This document shows positions 1-9,602 of a DNA stretch of 64,000 nucleotides, one piece after another. The notes below the pieces were generated by a model. The model ran no database searches. It was not told the origin of the DNA and saw only the letters and a program-made list of their open reading frames with translations. The first letter of the stretch is position 1, and every line of letters begins with the position of its first letter. The DNA is from Cordylochernes scorpioides. Its lineage: Eukaryota; Arthropoda; Arachnida; Pseudoscorpiones; Chernetidae. The stretch spans positions 95,621,794 through 95,685,793 of the forward strand of contig CP092872.1 in assembly GCA_030710605.1 (NCBI GenBank), given 5' to 3'. The translations under genes and the position numbers were made by a program.

Positions 1-633
1 TAGAACTAATTATACGCATAATTGACATGTCTCCTTGCATAACCATATGTAATGTACTGAGGATGAATAAAATTATATAATAGATTAAAAACTAAGTCAA
101 AAGCAGGATTGAGAGATCACAAAGTAACTTCTAAAGATAGATTGTTAGCCGACTGGTAGGCACCAGACTCGAGTAACACCGACAGTCTGTCGCCAGTCTC
201 AGGTGTCCATCGACACGTGCATGACCCAATTCTCTTTGTCAGAGCGGTCGTATAAAAAGGCCGCGTAGCAACAGTCAGTACTAGTCCAGTTCCCCATCAG
301 CGCGTCGCCGGTTGTCTCCAAGTTCACCCTCATTCACCATGTAAAACAGTAAGGAATCTTCTATCTCCATCTTAGCTTTTGGCTCGCTTTTTATCTATTC
401 AAGGAACCTTCTACAACGTGTCGCTTCGTTTTGTGTGTGTCCTTACCACCCATCGCTCAACAACCACGACTGCACGACTGCTTCTAGCCAACATGCCACA
501 CTGCATTCATCTAACAGGGTAAAACTACTACATTATTACATTATTAGCGAGAGTCGACGAGGTTCTACAACAGGCCAACCAGGATCTCAACACAATATTA
601 CAGAGAGTCGACAGGATCTCAACGTATTATCAC
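1..633. other. Unassigned 5' region, possible LTR/TE leader
   Basis: No convincing gene is visible. The stretch holds a TATA/initiator promoter (separate entry) followed by about 350 bases with a few short open frames without recognisable domains. Near 550 and 603 two GAGAGTCGAC motifs occur, and the second sits in a segment that resembles 28575-28630. Both segments end at a CACATATATATG tract, which suggests a dispersed element rather than unique host sequence. Confidence 0.4.
251..281 (+). promoter_or_regulatory. TATA box plus initiator
   Basis: TATAAAAA begins at 251 and an arthropod-type initiator TCAGT lies at 275-279, putting the predicted +1 A at 277, about 26 bases after the TATA start. 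This is standard RNA polymerase II core promoter spacing. No gene can be tied to it. LTR promoters often have this layout, and a similar TATA/TCAGT pair lies near 10233-10268. Confidence 0.5.
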
Positions 634-925
634 ATATATATGTTTAAAAATAAGGTTTATTTTGGATTTTAATAAGATTATTTATTAATCCAATATTTCG
701 ATGGACCAATTGTCCATCTTTTACGAGGTTTTATGTTATGAAGCACACAGCAGGTCACGTGCTTCAGGTGAGCCACGAACGTCTTACAAGCTTATTGGGC
801 GCGATAAACCATCTAATATATACATTTTAAACAAAGTAAATATAATCAAAAGAAAAACAGTATAAATATTGGATTAATATATAATCATATTGAAATCCAA
901 AATAAGCCTTATTTTTAAATATATA
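634..925. mobile_element. Foldback element with PLE-like ends
   Basis: Segments 634-710 and about 850-925 are imperfect inverted repeats: TTTAAAAATAAG...TTTTGGATTT...TTAATCCAATATTT on one side and its complement on the other. Read on the reverse strand, the inner part gives a GATGGAC/GTCCATC stem followed by GAAATATTGGA. This resembles the element ends at 42795 and 50675-50717, where GAAATATCGGA follows a stem. The right edge is interrupted by the LTR retroelement that starts at 926. Confidence 0.5.
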
Positions 926-1221
926 TGACATAATAAAAATATAATTTTTATTATTCATTAATATAATTATATTTTAAATAATCATAGAATTAACACAGAG
1001 TTAATTTTTTAAAATCCTTAACAAAAGGAGTACAACGCAATATTGTTTTTTGTATATACTTAGAATATCATATAGAATTGTATGTATGCAAAACTGTTTG
1101 TTCTTAAAAATATAATCATTAAAATAAATTTAATTTTGGATATAAAGTTATCGTTTCAATTCAATCCACGACTGCATGAATGAATTGGTAACGTACCTAA
1201 AATACATCTTTTTTTACGACA
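926..1221 (+). repeat. 5' LTR
   Basis: 296 bp, starting TGACATAA and ending TTACGACA, and identical by eye to 5247-5542. It is very AT-rich. No tRNA-type primer site starting TGG directly follows, so priming may differ from the usual 3'-CCA mode. Confidence 0.9.
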
Positions 1222-1341
1222 CCTTTATTAATAGTCGACAGGATGTATTTTAACCCTGTACGAGAAGAATTCCAATAGATTTCAAAGCCATATATTGCAA
1301 CTAAGATATTTGGGAAAGATATAGATAAAAGAATATCAATT

Positions 1342-2493
1342 ATGGAAGTCGAAACTTTAATTAAGAAATTAAAAAGGATAAAAAAAAGTATAAAAGGCAT
1401 TGAAGAAAATATCGAATCCATTGTGTCTATGGTAGATGTAAATGCAACGAAATGCAAACTAGAGTATGCAAATAATGATTTGATGAAAATGAGTGATATT
1501 TTCTTGCAGAAACTTGAAGATGATGAATTGAATGACGAAGTGGAAAATTGCATAGATAAGTGTATAAGATTAAAGTGTGAATTGGATTTAAGGCATAATG
1601 GGCAAGAAACATCTGAGAAAAAAGTAAATTTACATGTTAAAATGCCTAAACTTGAATTGCCAACTTTCGATGGTAGATTAGAATCATGGCTTTCATTTAA
1701 GGATCTATTTTTTTCTGCGGTTGGTTCTAACTCACAAATACCTAATATTGAAAAGTTACAATATTTAAAAGGCCAACTGAGAGGCGAAGCCCTAAGACTG
1801 GTAAACGCATTTCCAATCACAGCCGATAATTATGTTGAGGTTTGGCAAACCTTATTAACAAGATATGATAATCCAAAGGATCTGATTTTCACCCAAATAG
1901 ATAATGCATTAAGATTACCAAAGTTAGCCGATGACAACCATAAGTCAATGTTTAAACTTCTAGATAGTTGCAACGAGATAGTAAGAACAGTGAAGGTATT
2001 AGGTTACCAAATCGATAGTTTATCTGATGTGTTTCTCGTCAAGATCATACAAGATAAGCTTGATAAAACCACAAGAAAACAGTGGGAATTGCAGAACAAC
2101 CCAAGGGTTGTGCCTTCAAGTAAGGATTTAATGGAATTTCTAGAAATTCACGCAAAAAGCTTGCAGAATTTGCCAAATAAAGATGCAAATGTGGAGGAGT
2201 CATCTATTAAAAGGGAAACAGCCCCAAGAATGGAAGTACAACAAAAGCAATGGGGACATCCAGGAAGAAGCCCTATGGACTATAGTTCTAAAAGACGCCC
2301 CTGCCGAATTTGCCTAAACAGGGGACATGCCGGACGCTTCCATCCTGAGAATAGGTGCTGGTTTCGGGAGAAGGCCGTACAAGCCTCCCCAGCTGCAAGC
2401 TTCATGTCCGTGCCGTCTCGATCCATGGATACCTTGACGCAGACAGCAGCCCCTTCGAGCGAATGCCGACCAGCTCCCCTTCAACACTCCTGA
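1342..2493 (+). CDS. Gag polyprotein with DUF1759-like domain and CCHC-type knuckle
   Basis: 383 residues starting at ATG 1342. The N-terminal 100 residues are charged and look coiled-coil. From about residue 102 comes the PKLELPTFDG...W..F motif typical of DUF1759, the gag-like domain best known from BEL/Pao retrotransposons. A cysteine/histidine knuckle (C321, C324, H329, H334, C339) in the sequence CRIC...GH...FHPENRC would bind nucleic acid. Gag would form the particle that packages the element RNA. The frame ends at a TGA (2491-2493), and the protease/integrase frame continues in the same phase directly after it, so the two could be joined by stop-codon readthrough. Coupling this gag type to a Ty3-like integrase is unusual and may reflect a mosaic origin. 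Confidence 0.85.
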   Translation: MEVETLIKKLKRIKKSIKGIEENIESIVSMVDVNATKCKLEYANNDLMKMSDIFLQKLEDDELNDEVENCIDKCIRLKCELDLRHNGQETSEKKVNLHVKMPKLELPTFDGRLESWLSFKDLFFSAVGSNSQIPNIEKLQYLKGQLRGEALRLVNAFPITADNYVEVWQTLLTRYDNPKDLIFTQIDNALRLPKLADDNHKSMFKLLDSCNEIVRTVKVLGYQIDSLSDVFLVKIIQDKLDKTTRKQWELQNNPRVVPSSKDLMEFLEIHAKSLQNLPNKDANVEESSIKRETAPRMEVQQKQWGHPGRSPMDYSSKRRPCRICLNRGHAGRFHPENRCWFREKAVQASPAASFMSVPSRSMDTLTQTAAPSSECRPAPLQHS

Positions 2494-4062
2494 CGCCAAG
2501 GTCTGTATATAAATCTAAATATGAACAATATCAATATTATAGCTCTCATAGATACTGGCTGTACCTTCTCGATAATTCCTCAACATATGATAGATAAGAT
2601 TCAACCAAACTATGTTGTTTTTAATAATTTACCTCTTATTAAACAGACATCCGGTATGCTAAATATAAATTCAAAAATTAATGTTGATACAACTATAGGA
2701 TCTATTACTAGAGATATTGATTTTTATTCCTCTGATATTAATTTGCCATATGTATTGCTTTCTTTACACCATATAAGATTATTTAAATTAGACATTGATT
2801 TTCAAAGTTTTACAATTACTCAATTTGGTAGAATTCTTAATGTTAATTACCATAACCCTAATAATAATAATTGTACACATCATAATGTGATTCCTTTATT
2901 TAAATCTATTATTCCTCCTGATGAAAATGATTTTAGAAATTTTAATAGTGTAGAATTTGATGAAAAACTTTCACCATATGAAAAATCTGATTTAATTAAA
3001 TTAATTAAGGAAAATAAAGAAGCTGATTTTCTCAGCAGATACCCCATAGCTCATTTTGTTTATGGACCACTACAACAGATGCCAATAGCTACACACCCAA
3101 ATCATATTTTTTCTTTAGACACAATGGGAGGCTTACATAATTATGGGACAACCAAACACAGTATCCATATGATAGTAGATCATCACAGTAGATTCCTTTG
3201 GACCTTTCCTACAAAATCTGTATCCACTGATTCATATATAACTTGTTTAAAAAATTTATTCCAAATTAACAAACCTGAAATATTAATAACTGACAGAAAT
3301 GCAGCTTTTCTTAGCAATAAATTTAAACAATTTTTAGGAAAAAATAATGTTAAGCATCTACTCACCAGTGCCCATCACCCAGAAACAAATGCAAAAGTAG
3401 AAAGATTAAATTCCACTATCATAAATAGGTTAAGATGTGAATATAATCATAATTTAAAGATCCCTTGGACAAAATATATTCCTAATATTACTGAAAGTTA
3501 TAATGATACAGTACATACTATAACAGGCTTTACACCTAGGTTCTTATACTATGGAATACAACCACAGTATATAGAACATGAAACAGAAACACATACACCA
3601 ATAGAAAAAGCAAGAAAATTAACCATTGAAAGAACCATAAAATCTCATGAACACAGCAAACAGCTTTATGATATTAAACACCCAGAACCCATTTTTAAAG
3701 AAGGAGATCAGGTATTAGTGAAAACCTTTATTTATCCAAACACTGGTAAATTAACACAAAGATATATAGGCCCATTTAAAATTTTAAAACAACTTTCTCC
3801 AGTCACATATGAAATAAATAAACCCAATTTACCTCAAAGAAAACAAACAGAAATTATACACTCAAATAAACTTAAATTATTTTACCCAGAATCAGATTTT
3901 TTACTTCAAAATAGCACTAATTTAGAAAATGACTTAATAGTAAACCAAATTTCTAACACAAAGTTAATAGATATTGATGATAAACCATGTTTTTTACAGA
4001 AAGGCCATATTTTGGATATGGAGAACAAATATCAACCCCAATTCTTTTGCCTACACACATAA
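2494..4062 (+). CDS. Protease-integrase polyprotein, RT/RNase H deleted
   Basis: The frame is open from just after the gag TGA. The first ATG is at 2521, giving 513 residues. Residues 8-20 (ALIDTGCTFSIIP) are a retroviral-type aspartic protease active site, D11-T-G. Around residues 155-175 the protein jumps from a protease-RT linker to ADFLSRYP, which resembles the conserved end of Ty3/gypsy RNase H. The integrase catalytic core then follows, with acidic residues D200 (SLDTMG), D258 (ITDRN) and E294 (KVERL), a D-D-35-E spacing. The HHCC zinc finger normally before the core is missing. The C-terminal part, about residues 375-460 (EGDQVLVK, IGPFKIL), matches the usual integrase tail. Both deletion joints preserve the frame. 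It may still encode protease and integrase core but cannot make cDNA alone. Confidence 0.85.
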   Translation, partial: RQGLYINLNMNNINIIALIDTGCTFSIIPQHMIDKIQPNYVVFNNLPLIKQTSGMLNINSKINVDTTIGSITRDIDFYSSDINLPYVLLSLHHIRLFKLDIDFQSFTITQFGRILNVNYHNPNNNNCTHHNVIPLFKSIIPPDENDFRNFNSVEFDEKLSPYEKSDLIKLIKENKEADFLSRYPIAHFVYGPLQQMPIATHPNHIFSLDTMGGLHNYGTTKHSIHMIVDHHSRFLWTFPTKSVSTDSYITCLKNLFQINKPEILITDRNAAFLSNKFKQFLGKNNVKHLLTSAHHPETNAKVERLNSTIINRLRCEYNHNLKIPWTKYIPNITESYNDTVHTITGFTPRFLYYGIQPQYIEHETETHTPIEKARKLTIERTIKSHEHSKQLYDIKHPEPIFKEGDQVLVKTFIYPNTGKLTQRYIGPFKILKQLSPVTYEINKPNLPQRKQTEIIHSNKLKLFYPESDFLLQNSTNLENDLIVNQISNTKLIDIDDKPCFLQKGHILDMENKYQPQFFCLHT

Positions 4063-5234
4063 CTTAATGTCACTTCAAATATCTCTTTATAATCATTTAA
4101 TTACTCATCCATTTTATTGAAAAATACTTTTATATATTATTTACATGCATTTAAATGTTTATATTTTAGGAAAAACTCATTTTAAATTATATTTGTGTAA
4201 AAATAAACATTTATACTGCCATTTAATATTTTGAAATACAGCAGGCATAACGACATAATTATTCATATTTTAAATACCTTTTTTGGCTTCATATAAATTT
4301 TTATATTAATCTATCATTATTATTTCTTATATATAGTTTTATTTTAATTTCATATTTATATAAATTATTTATAAACAAACTTTCTTTTGTTTATTTTGAA
4401 AAAATATAGACATTGATTTTTATTGTTTAATTTGTAATTATTTTATAGACATTTTGATTTCGTTTAATTAATTATTTTTGTAATAGCCATTTTTATTTTC
4501 AAATTTTAACTTTTTTAAAATTTTTTTCACAGGGGAGAAATATTATATAATCTAAAAATGCAAATATTTTATTTTATTTTAAAAACATATTTTATTTTCA
4601 TTCATTGACTATTATATATATTTGACCATAGATGCAAAACATACCACTTTTAATTAATGTTGTTGTAAATATTTTACATTTTGATTTTATTTGTTGAGAA
4701 ATTCACTCATATGATTCTATATATTTTTCCCTCACAAATTTTATATGGAACATTTCATATTCGAACATTCTTTTTTTTTTAATGTAAATAATAAAACTTC
4801 ATGTGTAAATATTTTTCATTATGTGGAAGTAAATAACCCATTATTTTATGTTTTTATTCTGATCAAACCAAATAAATGTGAAACAAGATGTTGGATACCA
4901 CTCGTCATTATGAGAAATAAATTTGTGATTTTCAAAAATATATTTTTTGGCATGTGGCAAAATACCTTTTGAATCTTGAGAGCCTGAGAAGGCCTACTCA
5001 ATTCATGAGGTAAATCCCCTTATGAATTATAGGAAGGAGACACCTATAAATTCAAATAAGATTGGATAGTTTTCAGCTACTGTCAAACAAAGGTACAAAT
5101 AAGAATATGTAGAATGAATAAAGAGAATCATTGATATAGTTTCAATTGGTATCCTCCATCTTAATTGATAATCTATGTAAATAATAATGATACTTTTTTT
5201 TACTTTGAAAATTACTCCCTAATTTTTTATCCTT
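4063..5234 (+). other. Long AT-rich 3' untranslated region of LTR element
   Basis: About 1.2 kb between the integrase stop and the polypurine tract with no recognisable protein; a 75-codon frame at 4745-4972 shows no domain. At 4531-4541 a purine run (AGGGGAGAAA) resembles a polypurine tract. Near 5052-5120 a CCTATAAAT box, an initiator-like sequence and AATAAA occur in LTR order. This could be a remnant of an older LTR inside the element. Confidence 0.5.
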
Positions 5235-5246
5235 GGAGGGAAGAAA
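5235..5246 (+). other. Polypurine tract
   Basis: GGAGGGAAGAAA lies directly before the TG of the 3' LTR, the expected position for the plus-strand primer of an LTR retrotransposon. Confidence 0.8.
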
Positions 5247-5542
5247 TGACATAATAAAAATATAATTTTTATTATTCATTAATATAATTATATTTTAAAT
5301 AATCATAGAATTAACACAGAGTTAATTTTTTAAAATCCTTAACAAAAGGAGTACAACGCAATATTGTTTTTTGTATATACTTAGAATATCATATAGAATT
5401 GTATGTATGCAAAACTGTTTGTTCTTAAAAATATAATCATTAAAATAAATTTAATTTTGGATATAAAGTTATCGTTTCAATTCAATCCACGACTGCATGA
5501 ATGAATTGGTAACGTACCTAAAATACATCTTTTTTTACGACA
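5247..5542 (+). repeat. 3' LTR
   Basis: 296 bp, identical by eye to 926-1221, starting TGACATAA and ending TTACGACA. It is followed by TATAT, which gives a candidate 4-bp TATA duplication with the left flank. Confidence 0.9.
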
Positions 5543-6095
5543 TATATATTATGGATTGTTCTATATCCATAATATATATATGTGTGTTAAGAAAAAAGAC
5601 ATCTCCTTATCGTGTAACTGAGGCTACTGATGGCTTGCGTCATCTATCGGAATAAATATCAACTATTCTCGTTGATTTTTAATTATTTCAGAATTGGCCA
5701 AATACCCATTCTTGATTAATCAAGAAAAGCTAAACACGGACGCGTTTCGGGTTGTTGGCCCTCATCAGCGTGGTGCAAGCTGTACCTCAACGACTAGAAA
5801 TTTGGTCATTCAGGCATCCTTAAAAATCATGAAACGGGTAGTTAAGGCCAGAATTGCGTGAGAACGCGACAGAATGTGAAAAATCTTGATTAATCAAGAA
5901 TGGGTATTTGGCCAATTCTGGAATAATTTAAAATCAACGAGAATAGTTGATATTTATTCCGATAGATGGCGCAAGCCATCAGCAACTTTCAGTTGCACGA
6001 TAAGGAGATGCCTTTTTCTTAATTTATGCATCTTATCCCAGTACAATATCACATTTGTACTATCTTTTCATATATATGTGTGTGTGTGAAAAAAA
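5543..6095. mobile_element. Foldback element, GATGGCTTGCGCCATC family, with hammerhead
   Basis: Inverted arms run from about 5585-5730 and 5880-6045. They share CATCTCCTTATCGTG..., the word TGATGGCTTGCGYCATCTATCGGAATAAATATCAAC, and GGCCAAATACCCATTCTTGATTAATCAAG. A reverse-strand hammerhead (5733-5774) sits between them. Fragments of this family recur at 12838, 16790, 30840, 35700, 36930, 37210 and 49565. Confidence 0.75.
5733..5774 (-). ncRNA. Hammerhead ribozyme, type I
   Basis: On the reverse strand: stem I arm ACCACG (5774-5769), core CTGATGA (5768-5762), stem II with GGG/CCC, GAAA (5748-5745), short CGCG, cleavage triplet GTC (41-39) and stem I return CGTG. All core bases are intact, and stem I pairs 4 bp plus a mismatch. 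The self-complementary ACGCGT around stem III favours a dimeric fold. Confidence 0.65.
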
Positions 6096-6099
6096 TATA

Positions 6100-6420
6100 A
6101 TAAAACGGTCAAGTGTAGATATTAAAAATAAAGAAAGCATAACCTGACCACGAGCACATGAGCTTTTAGATGGCAGAGCGCCATCTAGTGGAACAGAAAT
6201 CAATTAAGCCTGTACCCTGATATTTGGCCAACCCATTTTCTTGATAAATCAAGAAAAGTCAACCAGGAACGCGTTTTGGGCTGTTGGCCTACATCAGCGT
6301 GGAGCAGGCTGTACCTCTAGGCCAAAAATATTTTGGTCCCAGAGGATTCTTGGGAAACCAAGAAATGGGTATTTACGTCCAAAATACGTAAATACGATTA
6401 ACACACATATATATTATAAA
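6100..6420 (-). mobile_element. Decayed hammerhead-bearing element fragment
   Basis: It matches the 9040-9370, 26190-26590 and 38220-38530 family in reverse orientation: GGCAGAGCGCCATCTAGTGGAACAGAAATCAA, the TTGATAAATCAAGAAA palindrome and the GCGTTTTGGGC...CATCAGCGTGGAGCAGGCTGTAC stretch. The ribozyme core is damaged here (CTGATGT and AAAA). Confidence 0.6.
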
Positions 6421-6424
6421 TTAT

Positions 6425-7500
6425 AAAAGACTGCGGCGTGTGATTATAAAACAATACTTAAAGTTACACCGCATAAGTTTCTTTTCTGTGAAAAATCAAT
6501 ATTTTATTTCAAAGAGAAATATTTACTATTTCTAACTTTTTGAATGAAGTATTTTCACCCTTTCATACACATATATATGGCACACTATATCTTGTAAGTA
6601 CAAAAGTAGAACAGCTTTTCACATATGTAGACATGTAGTGTACTTACAGTAAAAGATTAAAACCAACATAAATATTTCACTTAATTCGGATAACAATAAT
6701 GGCAGATTGCAAAAAGGATGTTTTATTTCATATTTAAACATGGTTGTATAAAAATTAAGGTTAGAAAAATAAATAGCACACAATTGTTTGACATTCCTAC
6801 AATGCGAAGATATTTATCATTGCTCTAACAATGTAACAATGGAGACTTAATAAAGTAATTTTGGTTGGAGGGGAATTATGTAAGAAGAACAATTTGAATG
6901 TACAGAACATTCATTGGGCGTCTTTTTAAAGTACTTCGTTTTTGTTCATATATTTACATATTGTACCTTAAATGTATATTTAGATTATTTAAAATTTTGG
7001 GAGTTATTTCTTCGTATGCAGTTCTCTGGTGATTTGATATTAAAGTACAAAGATTTGTGTTTCACAAAAGGGTATGTATATATGTTATAATAAAATATTA
7101 TTTCATTTGAAAATATATTTCATGGATTCAAATATTCTGTTTAAATCTACCACCAGATGTCGGGACTTTCCCTATATAAAACCCATTGTTGTTTTATCCC
7201 AATGGCCGGCTCAAACCATATGTAGTTATGTAAATAATCTTTTGTTTTTCCTTGTTCTCTACTCCCCTTAAGACAGGCAGTACTTTAACCAAATTATGTT
7301 TTATATATATTCCTTAGTTAAAATAAAGAAATCTCTGATCAAAACCATATTTATTATTATTCTTTCAGTATTTATGCCACGACTGCTCAACAAATATCTC
7401 TATTCTCAAAATAATCAGCATCAAGTATTAATTCTATATAGCTCTAATAATCAAAATACAACAGAAATCTAATTATTTTATATAATATATATATTATACA
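6425..7500. repeat. Dispersed repeat, paralogue at 55860-56505
   Basis: Several blocks match the later copy in order: GTTTCTTTTC...TTTTATTTCAA...GAGAAA, then ACCACCAGATGTCGGGACTTTCCCTATATAAAACC...GGCCGGCTCAAACC, then CTCAAAATAATCAGCATCAAGTA. A third partial copy lies at 43580-43700. The short open frame at 7074-7271 has a relative at 56009-56221, but their resemblance follows repeat identity and no domain is visible, so I do not call it a gene. A SINE tail fragment lies at about 6595-6655. Confidence 0.6.
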
Positions 7501-7838
7501 AAAATAACTATAGTTTGTATTACAATTCAATACAGTATTTTGTATGTTTTTCAATTCTCAGTTTCTAGTTCCATGGTATTACCATTTTAAAAATATATAT
7601 ATTTATTACAAAACACATGCTATATCCTAAGTGGATATTTGCGTGTAAATGTGTAAATAATTTTATGTACATAGTTTTTAATACATATACAAATTATTTA
7701 TAGTTTTAAAGAGAGAGTGATTAAATGTATTTAATATCTAAATTATTTAAAATTTTGGGAGTTTTTTCTTCGTATGCAGTTCTGGTGATTTGATATTAAA
7801 GCACAAAAATCTGTGTTTCACCCAAGGGTATGTGTTTA
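6983..7838 (+). repeat. Local direct duplication
   Basis: 6983-7080 and 7738-7838 are close direct copies (TTATTTAAAATTTTGGGAGT...TTCGTATGCAGTTCT...GGTGATTTGATATTAAAG). A second pair, about 7480-7590 and 7845-7940, follows the same order (CAATACAG...TTTTGTATG...CAGTTTCTA). This indicates a segmental duplication inside repeat DNA. Confidence 0.7.
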
Positions 7839-7939
7839 TATATATTATATAAAAACAACTATAATTTGGATTATAAATCAATACAGTGTTTTGTATGGTT
7901 TTACCATTCCCAGTTTCTAATACCATGATATTATCATAT

Positions 7940-8580
7940 GGTATACCATATTATCCAAATGTGCCGTTAACTGTGCGACGTTAGACTGTTAAAAGTGACA
8001 ATTCTAGAATATTTCAGCGATGTAATACTCTGTTGTAATTTGCATATTGTTGTTGTATTGTCTATGCTAATTTACATATCTGCTTATATATCGCAGCTTT
8101 GTTGGATTGGTGTTGGATAGCGGTTGTTGGAAAGGTCAGACCGCTGATAGACGTGAGCTGCTAGTATTTATATATAATGTTATCTAGTTTAATTTCTTTA
8201 ATCTCTTGTCCTTCCTTATTGTTTATAAATTGCTTTAAGTAATAATGGATCTTTGTCATTATCAACCTTCTTTCTCTTCTATAAATACACACTCATGGAC
8301 AAACTTAAGGAAGTTGTACCTTTTAGAGCATGTATATATTATTATTGCATATTTTTAATTATTGTTTTTAAAGGGGAACGTTCCAATTTACATATATGTG
8401 AAATCTACCGTTATATAAGAAAATAAAAAAGTGGTTTATGATTAAAATATGAAACTTCCTTTTATCCATGATTGTAAGTCAAACATGATTCAAACGCGCC
8501 ATCTGTACTCGAAAAGACAAATTATTTAGCGCGTAGGTTTCTTTTTAAAATGAAAAAAATTCTATCTGTCCTTACTAGAA
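7940..8580. other. Unassigned intergenic stretch
   Basis: No gene seen. 8285-8345 holds a fragment of the CTCATGGACAAAACTTAAGGAAG MITE family. The part around 8030-8180 has CATATCTGCTTATATATCGC and is otherwise unrecognised. Confidence 0.4.
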
Positions 8581-8965
8581 TGATTAAAAAAAGAAGGGCC
8601 TGGCTCATCAGTGGTGAACCCTCTCAGCGGTTTCTCCAGTTTAACTAACCATACCGCTCAAATATTATATATTGGAATGTTTTGATTTTCACTAAAGTGG
8701 AATGGTTGGTAAAGGTATTTAAGAAAACTATGGACATAAGCTTAGAGAACAATATTATATACAGTTTTATATTATTGAAGTAGTGAGGAAATTGTGTATT
8801 GCTAAGAGGAAGCATACATACATAGAGTAGTTTATAAAATCTGGGAACTAGATGTAGCATAGGTAGAGAAAGGAACAACACAACAGTAGAGTGGTCTGGT
8901 AGGTTAAACTGCCGAAACTACTGGAAAGTTAACTACTGATGAGCCAGGCCCTTTCAATAGTTTCC
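8580..8965. mobile_element. Foldback element, GGCTCATCAGT family
   Basis: The left arm GGGCCTGGCTCATCAGTGGTGAACCCT... and the right arm ...AGTTAACTACTGATGAGCCAGGCCC are inverted. Read on the strand that gives CTGATGAGCC, each arm holds GAAAC before CTGATGAG, a circularly permuted hammerhead-like order. Relatives lie at 25085, 30005, 32380, 36740, 39045, 40640, 45790 and 57930. Confidence 0.7.
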
Positions 8966-9039
8966 AGCTTTGATTGAATCAGTTATAGATATTTTATATC
9001 TTTCTCTCTCTCTCAATATATATGTGAAAAAACAATAGA

Positions 9040-9370
9040 AATGTGTAAAGCGTATTTACGCAAGTTTGGCCTTAAATACCCATTTCTTGGTTTTTCAGGA
9101 AACCACTGCGACCAAAAATATTTTTGGTCGCAGTGGTACAGTCTACTCCACGCTGACGAGCGCCAACAGCGCGAAACGCGTTCGTGGATGGCTTTTCTTG
9201 ATTTATCAAGAAATTGGGCTGGCCAAATATCAGGGAACAGGGTAAATCAATGAATAGTTGATTTCTGTTCCACCAGATGGCGCTCTGCCTTCTGAAAAAG
9301 CACATGTGCTACTGGTCAGGAGATGCCTTCTTTATTTTTAATATCAACACCTGACCCACTTATCTTTTAT
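9040..9370 (+). mobile_element. Foldback/hammerhead element, GCAGAGCGCCATCT family
   Basis: It contains a perfect 36-bp palindrome at 9102-9137, a hammerhead at 9147-9188, the TTGATTTATCAAG palindrome and TGGCCAAATATCAGGGAACAG...TTGATTTCTGTTCCACCAGATGGCGCTCTGCCTTCTG. The same order recurs at 38220-38530. It is bordered by ATATATATGTG. Confidence 0.75.
9147..9188 (+). ncRNA. Hammerhead ribozyme, type I
   Basis: Stem I arm TCCACG (9147-9152), core CTGACGA (9153-9159), stem II GCGC/GCGC with loop CAACA (9160-9172), GAAA (9173-9176), CGC, cleavage triplet GTT (9180-9182) and stem I return CGTGGA (9183-9188). All core residues are intact and stem I is a perfect 6 bp. Stem III is only ACGCGT, a palindrome, so efficient cleavage probably needs dimerisation. 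Confidence 0.75.
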
Positions 9371-9399
9371 TTTTTTCTATTATTTTTTCATATATATAT

Positions 9400-9602
9400 A
9401 CGAGGGCCATCACCCCGAAACCATGGTCTCTAGGTGGACGCTTATCAGTTTGCCAAAGCTGGTGTTGTGGCTTTGTCACCGACCCGAGGCCGCTAGTTGC
9501 GGCGACGGTCAATAGATGACGTCAGATTCTGACGTTTATTTTGACGGGAGAAGCGCCCATTGCTTCTATGGATTAATTTCCTCCCGGCAAATTTTCCATC
9601 TA
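9400..9602 (+). mobile_element. Half copy of the GACGTTTATTTTGACGGGAG foldback family
   Basis: It matches the right half of 16240-16605: CCGAAACCATGGTCTCTAGG (ribozyme 3' part), CAGTTTGCCAAAGCTGGTGTTGTGG, the GGTCAATAGATG word and TTTCCTCCCGGCAAATTTTCC. The ribozyme 5' half is lost at an ATATATA junction. Confidence 0.7.

Larger units (their letters stand above)
926..5542 (+). mobile_element. LTR retrotransposon lacking reverse transcriptase
   Basis: A complete LTR insertion of 4617 bp. It has two 296-bp direct repeats that start TG and end CA, a polypurine tract just before the 3' LTR, and a candidate 4-bp target duplication TATA (922-925 and 5543-5546). This is only suggestive, because the site is a TA repeat. 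Reading the LTRs base by base I found no difference, so insertion is recent. Inside are gag, an aspartic protease and a Ty3/gypsy-type integrase core. Reverse transcriptase, RNase H (apart from a terminal remnant) and the integrase zinc finger are absent, with frame kept across the gap. It is therefore a non-autonomous deletion derivative that would have needed reverse transcriptase from another element. Confidence 0.9.

Noticed and set aside
1197..1820. 207-codon reverse-strand frame opposite gag
   Set aside because: A shadow of the gag frame, which has a recognisable domain and knuckle.
7074..7271. Paralogous short proteins at 7074 and 56009
   Set aside because: Similarity extends into flanking non-coding DNA at the same level, so it reflects repeat identity.
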